This document shows positions 18,259-26,796 of a DNA stretch of 64,000 nt, in pieces. Below the pieces are notes generated by a model. The model was not told the origin of the DNA, did not search any database, and worked only from the letters and a program-made list of their open reading frames with translations. The first letter of the stretch is position 1; each line of letters begins with the position of its first letter. This stretch comes from Vallitaleaceae bacterium (GTDB lineage: Bacteria > Bacillota > Clostridia > Lachnospirales > Vallitaleaceae), in assembly GCA_028277605.1 (NCBI GenBank), contig JANQFZ010000034.1:21992-85991 (forward strand), read 5' to 3'. The translations under genes were made by a program, and so were the position numbers.

Positions 18259-19179
18259 TTAAAGAGGAGTAATTGGAATAAAGATCTCTACTAATTTTTC
18301 CTCTTTACTTATATCATATTTTTGTGGTGGATAGTATTCAAAAAACACTCTGTTATCTGGTGCGTAACCGCTTTCTGGCAGCCATTTGGACAGCATGTAA
18401 TTCCATGCTAATTGGTATTCATCTGATTTGAGCAAAAATCTTCCCACTGCACAGGAACCGCCTTCTAGAATCATAGAACCAAATTCTTGGTTATCGTTTA
18501 CTTCTTTATCCGTAGACATACAGACACTAATTCTTAGCTGTTCTTCTTTAGTTAAGTCCCCAAAATCGTGATAAACTACCATCCATTTTGAAGTGGGTGT
18601 CATATATTCATTGGAACTTACATAGGCATACAGTTTTGAAAATAAGTCTTCAAATAAGTGGCTGTCACCTTTATAAGAACCTACATTCCTTATATAGACT
18701 ACTTGTGTCGTGTTCATGGATTGAATAGTAAATGCTATAGGTTCCGTATACTTTATATTTGGATCTAATAGTTTTTCATTTAATTTTATATGTTTTTGAG
18801 TAGTGTTAGAAGGACTACTATAAGAGACATTCTGATTTCTATATCTACTGGCATTTATGCCAAATTTAGTTTTAAAAGCTTTCGCAAATGAGGCTTGGTT
18901 AGAAAATCCAAGGGACAGTGCAATCTCTTGAATCGATTGTTTTTTATTAGAAGTTAGAAAAAAAGCAGCTTTTTCAAGACGTAGTCTTTTAATATAGCTG
19001 TATAAGCTCTCACCTGTCATCTGCCGATAAATACGCTGGAAATGAAAGGGGGAAAAGGAAGCAATCTTTGCAAGCTGTTCAACTGTTAAAGTATCTTCCA
19101 TGTTTTTTTCAATATAGTCTTGTACCTTATTGATTTTAGAAATATAGTTTTTTCTGGATTCATTGAGTATGTAAGCCAT
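18259..19179 (-). CDS. AraC family regulator with GyrI-like effector domain
   Basis: 306 residues. Two helix-turn-helix units at the N-terminus (VQDYIEKNMEDTLTVEQLAKIASFSPFHFQRIYRQMTGESLYSYIKRLRLEKAA, then QEIALSLGFSNQASFAKAFKTKFGINASRYR), then a linker and an effector-binding domain from about 135 on. The domain ends with FFEYYPPQKYDISKEEKLVEIFIPI. This is the Rob/BmrR-like arrangement, in which the C-terminal domain senses a lipophilic compound. ATG start after AAGGAG-like sequence. The target genes are not evident. Confidence 0.9.
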   Translation of the reverse strand: MAYILNESRKNYISKINKVQDYIEKNMEDTLTVEQLAKIASFSPFHFQRIYRQMTGESLYSYIKRLRLEKAAFFLTSNKKQSIQEIALSLGFSNQASFAKAFKTKFGINASRYRNQNVSYSSPSNTTQKHIKLNEKLLDPNIKYTEPIAFTIQSMNTTQVVYIRNVGSYKGDSHLFEDLFSKLYAYVSSNEYMTPTSKWMVVYHDFGDLTKEEQLRISVCMSTDKEVNDNQEFGSMILEGGSCAVGRFLLKSDEYQLAWNYMLSKWLPESGYAPDNRVFFEYYPPQKYDISKEEKLVEIFIPITPL

Positions 19180-19249
19180 GGTAACTCCTTGTATTTGGTT
19201 GTGTTATGAACTAGGATAAGACTTAATATGAAGATTATACTAATAATTC

Positions 19250-19905
19250 ATGTTATACCATAAAAGATTCTTATATACAAGGGGATGACTAATCTTGAAA
19301 GTTTGACTGTGATTACGGAGAATAACAGAGGAAGACTATTGGTTTATTTCTTTACTATGTATATCTATCCCTATATCAAATCAATAACAACATAATTGTA
19401 TACAATATACATATAGTGTCATTTCATTATCTATCTGAAACCAGTAGGCATAAACTTTCAAAAACTGGAAAACAACGCTTGGACAATTTAGTCGTGATAG
19501 GTCACATTTAAATGTATCTCTTGATGGGAAAAAACTCACAAATAATGAGGTGTTTCTATGTTTATAAGGCTTTTTGCAAATATAGACAACAAAGATGAAG
19601 CTTTTGAAATATCATTATTTTTAAAACTCATATCCTTATATTGAGTGATTTTATTATTGAAGAAATAAGTTGGAATTTTGATAGTCGCCCAAAGGGCGAT
19701 AAAGAAAAAGATGGGGGAGGTTTTTGGGGTTGTTCTTCGAAGTTGGTTCTCTAGGTTTCTCTGGGTTTCTCTGGGTACCCCATTACCTATGGTTATATTA
19801 AATTCCTTAATAATATAATCGTGACTTTCTCACAGTAAAAAGCTTTCGAAAACACGTTACTCATAGCCATTTAAAGCTTTATTACTTTGCAATATTTAAC
19901 AATAG
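19250..19905 (+). other. Gene-free stretch
   Basis: No convincing ORF on either strand. I see a short perfect hairpin TCGCCC-AAA-GGGCGA (19684-19698) and a small tandem repeat of GTTTCTCTGGG around 19752-19778. No tRNA, insertion sequence or promoter pair stands out. Confidence 0.5.
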
Positions 19906-19910
19906 TACAG

Positions 19911-20340
19911 TTAACAGGACGTGCCATAAGCAGCTACTGCTGTCATAAGGCACATCTTATTTGTTATTAAATCTTCTTCCTCTATAAAGATGTTAATCAT
20001 ATTAATTCCATCTTTAATATAACTACTTTTTCGGCTGATGCTAAAGCTTCTACTATTGGCTTTCCCCAGTATAGCCAGTCGTTTGCTATTTTTTTCAAAG
20101 AAATCTTTCTTAATAATTGTCCTATCCTTAACAGTTTCTAAAACAAGTCTATTAGACCGTAAAATAAGCTTGTGAAATAACTTATCCTTATTGTCATTTT
20201 CTGTATTAATACTTTTCTCCCAAACAGTAACGCTTGTATTACGAAAATAAAATGGTAGTGCCTGTTCAATAATTTTTCATTAGCACCATAAGAACCATCA
20301 AGTAATGATGCCTTTGCTTGGCTAACGCTAATTAATCTTC
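19911..20340 (-). pseudogene. Decayed gene of unknown family
   Basis: Minus-strand reading gives two frames that join at about 20278. The first part is RLISVSQAKASLLDGSYGANEKLL, the second QALPFYFRNTSVTVWEKSIN and continues to a stop at 19911-19913, with KDRTIIKKDFFEKNSKRLAILGKANSRSFSISR in the middle. The composition looks coding, and the junction KLL/QALPF shows one lost or gained base. A stop codon lies just upstream of the first part and no start codon was found. I do not recognise the family. Confidence 0.45.
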
Positions 20341-20366
20341 ATCTAAAGTCGTTGTTATCACACTCC

Positions 20367-20524
20367 TTAATCCTTCTTAATCTTGATAATTAACTGTTTC
20401 TTATCTTCTATTACCTGTATTTTGTCACCAATATTAAATCCCCATTTCTCTAACCACCGACCTTGAAGTCGTATGATTGGATAGGTAGAATAACCCTTTT
20501 GGTTTAATAATCATAGAATCCATT
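20367..20524 (-). pseudogene. SymE-like toxin gene with a one-base frameshift
   Basis: From the ATG at 20522-20524 the frame reads MIIKPKG and then breaks. One base further on, the protein continues YSTYPIIRLQGRWLEKWGFNIGDKIQVIEDKKQLIIKIKKD and stops at 20367. RLQGRWLEKWGFNIGDKIQV is the SymE/AbrB-fold core (compare LKGQWLEAAGF in E. coli SymE). One extra T between PKG and YST explains the break. SymE proteins are SOS-linked endonuclease-like toxins in enterobacteria, controlled there by an antisense RNA. This copy is probably inactive. Confidence 0.65.
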
Positions 20525-20705
20525 CATCACTGAATTATTTAACACCTATTGAACATAAAAATACTTACCATAAAAAGTTGTCTAATTTAGTGTTGACAAT
20601 CCAACGTATGACTTAACGGTTATAGAATACCATTCTAGTTCTCTTGATAAACCACAAATGTTCAATAGGATTAGTTTAAGAATTATAATAGATTATTTAA
20701 ACACT

Positions 20706-20738
20706 AAAAAACACCTTTAGATATACTAGGTGTTTTTG
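20706..20738 (-). terminator. Terminator ending small-RNA unit 2
   Basis: AACACCT/AGGTGTT stem (seven pairs, loop 11) with A and T runs on both sides, so it can work in both directions. On the minus strand the tail is TTTTTTAG. It closes the transcript proposed at 20739-20828. Confidence 0.7.
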
Positions 20739-20828
20739 GTTAAGGTATGAATATAATTTACGCCCATTCTATAAAGAATGGGCTTGAAGAAGTTATAAAA
20801 ACCAACGCTCATTATAGAGCTTGATATA
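20739..20828 (-). ncRNA. Candidate small RNA, unit 2 (two motif hairpins)
   Basis: Minus-strand transcript with ATCAA-GCTC-TATAAT-GAGC-GTTGG near its 5' end and TTCAA-GCCCATTC-TTTATA-GAATGGGC-GTAAA 20 bases later, ending at the terminator at 20706-20738. Both hairpins have six-base loops and the same flanks (TCAA before, GT after), although the stems have different sequences. No ORF fits here. See unit 1 for the third copy. Function unknown. Confidence 0.55.
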
Positions 20829-20853
20829 ATACTATTATATGATAAAAAGTCAA
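20826..20853 (-). promoter_or_regulatory. Possible promoter of small-RNA unit 2
   Basis: TTGACT (20848-20853, minus) and TATTAT (20826-20831), 16 bases apart. A perfect TATAAT also occurs at 20834-20839 but without a good -35, so the exact start is uncertain. Confidence 0.5.
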
Positions 20854-20861
20854 TACTATGT

Positions 20862-20957
20862 GTTAAACACAAAAGAGAGGATTAATCCTCTCTCTGTTTG
20901 AAAAGCTATATAAGCCAACGTCTGCAAATACAGACTTGATAAACAATTTAATATTAC
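20862..20957 (-). ncRNA. Candidate small RNA, unit 1 (one motif hairpin plus terminator)
   Basis: Beginning about 18 bases before the motif, the minus strand reads ATCAA-GTCTG-TATTTG-CAGAC-GTTGGC, then a mini-stem GCT/AGC, then the perfectly palindromic terminator AGAGAGGATT/AATCCTCTCT followed by TTTTGTGTTT (about 20866-20898). The stem keeps pairing while its sequence differs from unit 2, with flanks and loop length conserved. It starts immediately after the MazF-fold gene, from its own promoter. The terminator may also serve that gene. Confidence 0.6.
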
Positions 20958-20963
20958 AATCAA

Positions 20964-20992
20964 ATAATATCACGCAAATATATTTTTGTCAA
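20964..20992 (-). promoter_or_regulatory. Strong promoter of small-RNA unit 1
   Basis: TTGACA (20987-20992, minus), a 17-base spacer, TATTAT (20964-20969). It lies within 40 bases of the stop codon of the MazF-fold gene and points away from it. Confidence 0.7.
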
Positions 20993-21002
20993 GTATTATG
21001 TA

Positions 21003-21593
21003 TTAATTTTTCAATTCTAATTGATTGAATATTTTATTATTTACCTCTTTCATTTTATCAGGGGATATTTCACCAATCAATCTATCTAATCTAGCTTTAT
21101 CAATGGTTATTATTTCGGGAATAATAATTCTTGATGGATCTTTATCTAAAGTTCCACTTAGTAAATCATTATTTTCTAATTTTACTAAGTATTTAGGTAT
21201 TTTTCTACCATCACCTTCTATAGGAACAACATTAACTTTAGAAGCAAATATATTTGTGTTTTTATTCGAAAGAATAACAACTAAATGATTACCACATAAC
21301 TCACTTCCTATGTTTTCAGTAATAAGTGCGTTATAAATTTGTCCTCTTTTTACTAAAATAGGATGATGTCTATTCTTTTGTGTTCTCTGAACTTTACTAT
21401 ATTCTAAAGAAATGTAATGCAATCTACATAAAGAATAAAGCGTGTTAACTATTCTTTTAAGTTTGGAAAATGATATAGTCTTAATACCTTTGATTTTGTT
21501 AGCAAAATATTTTTTTATATCACTCTGTGATTCTGCAAGTATATTTTCTTGAATTTTATGGTATGGTTCATATGTTTTTTTCTTTTCTTCCAT
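21003..21593 (-). CDS. PemK/MazF-fold protein with an N-terminal extension, no antitoxin gene
   Basis: 196 residues; ATG after AGGAGGAAG. Residues about 82-196 are a PemK/MazF domain: VKRGQIYNALITENIGSELCGNHLVVILSN, KVNVVPIEGDG, SRIIIPEIITIDKARLDRLIGEIS. MazF toxins are sequence-specific RNA endonucleases. In Bacillus MazF the loop is GSEQGGVRP with the catalytic Arg; here it is GSELCGNHL, so the Arg is replaced (His at that column). The first 80 residues are helical and basic and not part of MazF. No mazE-like gene precedes it. Downstream are two small RNAs from their own promoters. It may be an RNase toxin with a non-protein partner or a non-catalytic derivative. Confidence 0.75.
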   Translation of the reverse strand: MEEKKKTYEPYHKIQENILAESQSDIKKYFANKIKGIKTISFSKLKRIVNTLYSLCRLHYISLEYSKVQRTQKNRHHPILVKRGQIYNALITENIGSELCGNHLVVILSNKNTNIFASKVNVVPIEGDGRKIPKYLVKLENNDLLSGTLDKDPSRIIIPEIITIDKARLDRLIGEISPDKMKEVNNKIFNQLELKN

Positions 21594-21609
21594 AATTCTT
21601 CCTCCTACA

Positions 21610-22260
21610 ACATATTATAGCATAATATATTATATAAGTACTAGAAGTTATGTAAATATGTCTTCTGTTTAAGGGTATAAAACACTAAAAATATTTTAAA
21701 TAATCATTGACTATAACAAACCCTATGATACTGACTATTCGGTCAATAAAGCAATTGAATCCTGTGTTAATAGACAATGCTTTTCCACTCTCAACGAAGT
21801 GCATCGCAGGCTTCGACCTTAGTGTTTTTTCACTTTATGGCTATGGAAAATGAAAAGGTCGCCATGCAGAACTAAAAACATGGGTACTCATAGTTTAACA
21901 TGTTCTTGTGGTCAAATATAGACAATTAACAACTCTTGTGACAATAGACTAGCTTTCACTTGGTACCTTAGCCCAAGTAGATAATGTGGTTTTGCTGACA
22001 ACTAATAGTTTTATCTCTCAAGCCAAGATAATTGGTAACGCTACAAACGGTAAGGGTGCGTAATTTCATATAAATCGCTCCTTTCAACTAGCTAAAAATT
22101 AATTACTTTAAAAAAAGCTATAACTATTACTTTTGTTGTAATTCGTCCATGGGTCGTGACTTTGGTTTTAATTGTTTAATCAACCTGTATGTAGAGGGGA
22201 TGGACACACCTTGCAATTATCTAATGTAATTTATAAAAAAATGTGTTACTATGAGGAGAA
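21610..22260 (+). other. Gene-free stretch
   Basis: Both strands are broken by stops, and no known protein motif, structured RNA or inverted-repeat pair could be recognised. Base composition is somewhat less AT-rich around 21770-21900 than in the surroundings. It may be remnant DNA. A possible lipoprotein-gene promoter is TTGCAA (from 22211) with a weak -10. Confidence 0.4.
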
Positions 22261-22312
22261 AATGGAATTTATGAAATGAAAATATTAAAAGATTTATTGG
22301 AGGGACTAATCT

Positions 22313-23155
22313 ATGAAAAAATTACTTTTACCATTATTAATTATAGTATGCCTTTCGGGTTGTATGAAATTTACTCTAAAACAAGATAAACATAATGAAG
22401 ATGAAACATCAAATAATATAAATAATCCAAGTTTAGAACAAAACTCAGATTCTTTATATCCTGTAATGAATGATAATATACATGAGTTGAATGATACTGT
22501 CCTCGAAGAAATTGTATACAGCTTTTTTCTTGTTTTTGATTTTAATATGTCTTTTAACGAGGATAATTTCGTGAACTATGAAAGAGCGTATCAATATATA
22601 AGAAGTGCAGGTACGTATCCAATAGAGCCTTTTGAATATTGGAACCTTTTTGAGAATTATTATGATTCAAAATCACATAAGTATACCATTCCAGTCGAAG
22701 TTGTTGATAAGCTTATATTAGATAAAGAAATAAAACCTTCACAGTTTGCTGGGCTTACGGTAGTTGATGATACTTATATAGTTGAGAGTTTTTATTGGAC
22801 TGTGAGACCAGAACTTCATCAATATTTTAATAAAGACACATGGATGCTTACAGTACCATCAGAAATTGTTGATGAATACATATTAAGCAAGTTTAATACA
22901 ACGATAGATCACTCACAAATAAAAGAATATGCTGAAGATAGTGACACTTATACTTATGAGCCATTTAGGGGAGGGTTTCTTTACGTTGTATCAGTTGATG
23001 AAGTAATAGTTGATGATGAGATAGTAAAATTTAAAAGTGTATTAACTAAGCCAGACGAAAATCCAAGTATTTCATATCAGGTGACTTTTGTAATAGAGTT
23101 TGTACATGGTGAGTATAAATTTTTATCTGTTGATATTAAAGATAATAATATATAG
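22313..23155 (+). CDS. Uncharacterised lipoprotein
   Basis: 280 residues with a signal peptide and lipobox (LLIIVCLSGC, Cys17), so it should be lipid-anchored on the outside of the membrane. A low-complexity Asn/Glu/Ser linker (about 25-50) follows, then a folded domain with many aromatic and acidic residues (YERAYQYIRSAGTYPIEPFEYWNLFENYYD; YTIPVEVVDKLI; LTVPSEIVDEYILSKF). The two VxVVDKLI/VPSEIVDEYI segments look like an internal duplication. Strong ribosome site GGAGGG. I do not recognise the family. The last 20 bases of the gene are repeated 2.6 kb downstream. Confidence 0.75.
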   Translation: MKKLLLPLLIIVCLSGCMKFTLKQDKHNEDETSNNINNPSLEQNSDSLYPVMNDNIHELNDTVLEEIVYSFFLVFDFNMSFNEDNFVNYERAYQYIRSAGTYPIEPFEYWNLFENYYDSKSHKYTIPVEVVDKLILDKEIKPSQFAGLTVVDDTYIVESFYWTVRPELHQYFNKDTWMLTVPSEIVDEYILSKFNTTIDHSQIKEYAEDSDTYTYEPFRGGFLYVVSVDEVIVDDEIVKFKSVLTKPDENPSISYQVTFVIEFVHGEYKFLSVDIKDNNI

Positions 23156-23190
23156 TTTTTATGTGATGAAGAAAGAGGCGTGATTTATAC
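23135..23190 (+). repeat. Direct repeat copy 1 (3' end of lipoprotein gene)
   Basis: Covers the last codons and stop of the lipoprotein gene. The block ATTAAAGATAATAATATATAG is followed by TTTTTATGTG(A/T)TGAAGAAAGAG and nearly matches 25765-25817. This copy lacks the right arm of the terminator that is present in copy 2. Confidence 0.8.
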
Positions 23191-23361
23191 GTAATTAACT
23201 TATTATACCATCTCATTTAATATCGGAGATAGGCAATATATAGATGATTCAAGTTTTCAAGAGTGGCACGCCACGTAATGAAGTGTTTTATGAGTACTTT
23301 TAAATCTTTCTTTTATAATATGGGTTAACCGTTGGATGATTTGTTTTAGGTTGTTCATGAT

Positions 23362-23412
23362 AAAAAATTTCCTTCCTAGCTTTTTTTAGATTTAGCCAGG
23401 TTGGAAATTTTT
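23362..23412. terminator. Bidirectional terminator between convergent genes
   Basis: AAAAATTTCCTTCCTAGCT pairs with AGCCAGGTTGGAAATTTTT (three imperfect positions) across a short T-rich loop. It lies between the plus-strand lipoprotein gene and the minus-strand RCC1/transglutaminase gene and has A/T runs on both sides. The rest of 23190-23520 has no gene. Confidence 0.7.
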
Positions 23413-23526
23413 CACACTCTTTCTATGACAGTCTCAAAAATTAATAAAATTTTTCCTCCTACCCGATTTATGTATCTTACATCAATATAATTTTAATCGT
23501 TAAAAATCATTGCTGTCAACCCAACA

Positions 23527-25584
23527 CTAAAAATATTTTCGATTTTTAGAATATTCTTCTATCGACATATCAAAATAAGTATATTTGACTTCACCTGCAT
23601 AATATTTATCATCCAAACTTGAATAATCATTATTGCTGTCCCAAGTTACATCTATAGTAATCCACTTTCCATTAACATATACGTTGTTCCATGCGTGAGG
23701 CTCCCATTTACCGAAACCATTTGACATGCCCGTTTCAAAAGAGCAGGGAATATTTATCGCATTTAATAATTTAGACGTTAAACTAGAATAATCTTGACAT
23801 ACACCTATCAGTTTTTCATCTTCACCTAATTTTGTAATAGTTAGAGGTGCATTATTGTAATAGTAATCAATATCATAATACATATTTGTACATACCCAAT
23901 CATGAACAGCTATTACCTTATCATAATCATCTTGAATCCCTTCAGTAATGTCTAAAGCTAGGTTTAAAACCTCTTCTGATGGTTTTCTAACTATAATTCT
24001 GTCTAGTTTGTCACTTTTGAAACGATTATTGTTACGCCCATAAGCACCAAAAAAAGTATAATAATAATTTTTATCCACATTCGTTAAAATTTCTGGACTG
24101 TAAAAATCCCCTAATCTTTCAAGAAACTTGGCATCTGATGCCTCCAAATTTCTAGGCTCTCCTAGGTAAACTAGTTTATCTGAAACTTGATTAGACTTTC
24201 CAATAATCAGCTCTTTTTCTACTCGTATGGATTCAATATTTTTCATAAGGCTCACATCAAAGAGCATACTCTCATATTTACTATATACAGTCTCTACCTG
24301 TGTTTCAAAATCTGGCACATCTATCTTAGAGATAACGCCATTGTCTATTACTCTAAATACATTGCCATTTTTATCTAGACCAATGATGCCATCACCTTTA
24401 TAAATATCAATATCTACAATATGATTCCATGGGCTACCATATAAGTTATATCTTTTATCAACAAGTCTTAAATTATGCTTAAATGAAGCTCCTGTTACCC
24501 ATACATCTCCATTTTTTTTGAGACCAACTGTAAAAGTACTGCCAGCTGCAACCTTAACAATGTCCTTCCACTCATCTACTTGCAAACGACTGGTTGAATA
24601 TTTTGGACCTGATTGGCTCAAGCCTATTATCTCTTTTTCGTCATCTAATCCTATTGCAACCACTGTACCATTACTTTTTAACCCTACAACATGGTCATCT
24701 CCACATGACAGAGCTACAATTTGTTGCCATTCTGATACATTACATTGTCCATAATTATTTTTACCAACTGCCACAACAGTACCATCTGTTTTCAAACCAT
24801 AAACATTATCCTCTCCGATATAAATATCATCAATCATCTCCCAATGCATTGTATTGCATTGTCCATGATCGTTATGACCCACTCCTAGAACTTTACCATC
24901 ATAGGTTAGCCCAAGGGTGAAGTCATCATCGACCAATATTTTTTTTATGTTTTTCCAGCTCCCTACATTACATTGACCATATTCATTATTACCCGTTGCA
25001 ACAACCGTACCATCTTTTTTTAAACCTACAGTAAACTTATATCCTGTATCTATGGTCTTAATATTTTGCCAAGCTTCAACATCCAACTGACCATCATAAT
25101 TTCTACCTATGGATATTACGGTTCCATCTTTTTCTAAACCTATAAGTGCATCCGTACTGACATAAATATCAGCCATATCTCTCCAATAATATGTAGCAGC
25201 TCGCTGATAATCGCTTAAACCTGCAGCAATGGCATACGGCGTATCTTTAACAGTCGGATGAATATCTTGTGAATCATTCAGTTTTTTATTGCCATTTAAT
25301 ATATAGGATTTACTAATGGGAACCTCTACCCTCGTATTGTCTTTTATGCAAGTAGCTGTCTGGCTCTCTCCATTCCAATAAGCTTCTGCACCAAAAGTCT
25401 CAAGTGTTGCTCGCAATGGTACTTGTGTCCTACTATTTTTACCTATAAATGGATAGCCAGATTCATCATTAAACGGAATGACCTGTCCATCAATTCTAAT
25501 AGTATTGGATGCTTGTGTATAACTGCTTGGTATACACATAACCAAAATGATGAGTATAAACCAAAGTTGCTTAATTTTTGTCAT
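23527..25584 (-). CDS. Secreted RCC1-repeat protein with a transglutaminase-like domain
   Basis: 685 residues. A signal peptide (about 1-26, ending TQAS) leads a copper-amine-oxidase-N/stalk-like segment (FIGKNSRTQVPLRATLETFGAEAYWNGES). At least six RCC1-type blades follow (about 140-400), each with VGLKxDGTVVAxGxNxYGQCNV. The C-terminal region (about 545-650) is a transglutaminase/protease-like domain with the triad Cys in LIGVCQDYSS, His in EPHAWNNV and Asp in TIDVTWDSN. It is exported; the role may be peptide cross-linking or cleavage in the cell wall. ATG with AGGAGG. It lies on the segment bounded by direct repeats. Confidence 0.85.
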   Translation of the reverse strand: MTKIKQLWFILIILVMCIPSSYTQASNTIRIDGQVIPFNDESGYPFIGKNSRTQVPLRATLETFGAEAYWNGESQTATCIKDNTRVEVPISKSYILNGNKKLNDSQDIHPTVKDTPYAIAAGLSDYQRAATYYWRDMADIYVSTDALIGLEKDGTVISIGRNYDGQLDVEAWQNIKTIDTGYKFTVGLKKDGTVVATGNNEYGQCNVGSWKNIKKILVDDDFTLGLTYDGKVLGVGHNDHGQCNTMHWEMIDDIYIGEDNVYGLKTDGTVVAVGKNNYGQCNVSEWQQIVALSCGDDHVVGLKSNGTVVAIGLDDEKEIIGLSQSGPKYSTSRLQVDEWKDIVKVAAGSTFTVGLKKNGDVWVTGASFKHNLRLVDKRYNLYGSPWNHIVDIDIYKGDGIIGLDKNGNVFRVIDNGVISKIDVPDFETQVETVYSKYESMLFDVSLMKNIESIRVEKELIIGKSNQVSDKLVYLGEPRNLEASDAKFLERLGDFYSPEILTNVDKNYYYTFFGAYGRNNNRFKSDKLDRIIVRKPSEEVLNLALDITEGIQDDYDKVIAVHDWVCTNMYYDIDYYYNNAPLTITKLGEDEKLIGVCQDYSSLTSKLLNAINIPCSFETGMSNGFGKWEPHAWNNVYVNGKWITIDVTWDSNNDYSSLDDKYYAGEVKYTYFDMSIEEYSKNRKYF

Positions 25585-25764
25585 TTGTAAGTCCTCCTGA
25601 AATTTTTAATCTTATAACATCAAGCATTGAAATAATTTATCATTTTCATTTTATCATATTATAGTTATAAACTCACTTTATTTTTTAGCTAACTAAAGAA
25701 CTATGTGTTTTGCAAGTAAAGAATACAAAAAACGCAGTAGAAAGTACACCACTTATCAATACTA

Positions 25765-25817
25765 ATTAAAGATAATAATATATAGTTTTTATGTGTTGAA
25801 GAAAGAGTGGTTTATAA
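25765..25817 (+). repeat. Direct repeat copy 2
   Basis: A near-identical copy of 23135-23190, including the in-frame end of the lipoprotein gene, but with no upstream coding sequence. It continues into an intact terminator. The 25590-25764 interval has no gene. Confidence 0.8.
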
Positions 25818-25840
25818 TCATGCCTCTTTCTTAGGTTTTT
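25797..25840 (+). terminator. Terminator attached to repeat copy 2
   Basis: AAGAAAGAG pairs with CTCTTTCTT across a 16-base loop, followed by AGGTTTTT. It would be the original terminator of the lipoprotein gene. Confidence 0.65.
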
Positions 25841-25910
25841 AGATCTGTCGTTTTCCATGATAAAATAGCCTCGTAACGCATGTGTATGAATCTATAGCAA
25901 AATGGATAAG

Positions 25911-26762
25911 TTAATTGACTAACTGAAACACTACCTCTTCAAATACCCTCTCCCAATTATAATTGGGATTATCAATAACTGCCTTTTCAATACTTAATCT
26001 ATTAATAATCATTTTTTCCAATCTCTTCCTATCTTCCATAAATTCAATAACCCCATCATAACCCTCTAGCTCTTTAACTTTTGCATACTTAGTATTTTGC
26101 ACATACCTTATTACTAAGTCAATCCAATCTTCCCACTTGCTTCTATCAGGTGAAACTCTCTCATTAGCAACACGTTTTATGGTTTCCCTTACATCTGTTT
26201 GAGTTAAATATATAAGCTTAGGATTTAAAGACTTAACAGTATCGATTAGCTCAAACATATAGTCTTCAATATAATTCATATCCTTACAATAACTTCCCAT
26301 TAACTCATTTATATGATTCTGTAAGTAAGCACATTCAAATATGTAAACATAGTCATCATTTAATGCTGTTTCACCAAAAGCTTTCCATCTTCTAAAATGA
26401 TAATCCTTAAAAGTACCTATATCCACTTTACCATCATATACTTCCTTAGAGCTTAGGTATTCAATGATGCCTTTGTTTTTCATAGGTATTTTTAACTTGG
26501 TATATGCGATAACGGCATATTCCCCTTCGATTTGTGTATATTCTGCTAATATTTCCTCAAGCTCAGAATTCTGCTTAATCACCTGTTTATACTCGTCAAT
26601 GGTCAAATAAGCATGCCATGCCAAATCTGCTGGGTGAAGGTCTGCCTCATTGTATAACTTAACCTTTAACCCTTTTGACTCAAGATATGCCTTAATTTTA
26701 TTTGATATAGTACTTTTGCCTGAACCTGGAATACCTTCAACTAAAATAAGTTTATTTTTCAT
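25911..26762 (-). CDS. P-loop nucleotide kinase-like protein
   Basis: 283 residues starting MKNKLILVEGIPGSGKSTISNKIKAYLESKG (Walker A GIPGSGKS), followed by KLYNEADLHPADLAWHAYLT. It also has PKLIYLTQTDVRETIKRVANERVSP, a strand plus lid-like segment typical of small-molecule kinases (thymidylate kinase/AAA_33 class), and YIFECAYLQNHINELM. The substrate is unknown. Good ribosome site (AAGGGGA). It is flanked by the direct-repeat element and a broken GNAT gene. Confidence 0.75.
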   Translation of the reverse strand: MKNKLILVEGIPGSGKSTISNKIKAYLESKGLKVKLYNEADLHPADLAWHAYLTIDEYKQVIKQNSELEEILAEYTQIEGEYAVIAYTKLKIPMKNKGIIEYLSSKEVYDGKVDIGTFKDYHFRRWKAFGETALNDDYVYIFECAYLQNHINELMGSYCKDMNYIEDYMFELIDTVKSLNPKLIYLTQTDVRETIKRVANERVSPDRSKWEDWIDLVIRYVQNTKYAKVKELEGYDGVIEFMEDRKRLEKMIINRLSIEKAVIDNPNYNWERVFEEVVFQLVN

Positions 26763-26796
26763 AAAAATTTCCCCTTATCGGCTGTTTTTTGGTTGT

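Noticed and set aside
19684..19698. TCGCCC-AAA-GGGCGA hairpin as a terminator
   Set aside because: There is no T-run on either side and no gene ending nearby.
20706..20992. CRISPR array as an explanation for the repeated hairpins
   Set aside because: The repeats are not identical direct repeats with unique equal-sized spacers, and no cas gene is present.
21610..22260. Possible insertion-sequence remnant
   Set aside because: No terminal inverted repeats, target duplication or transposase fragment could be found on either strand.
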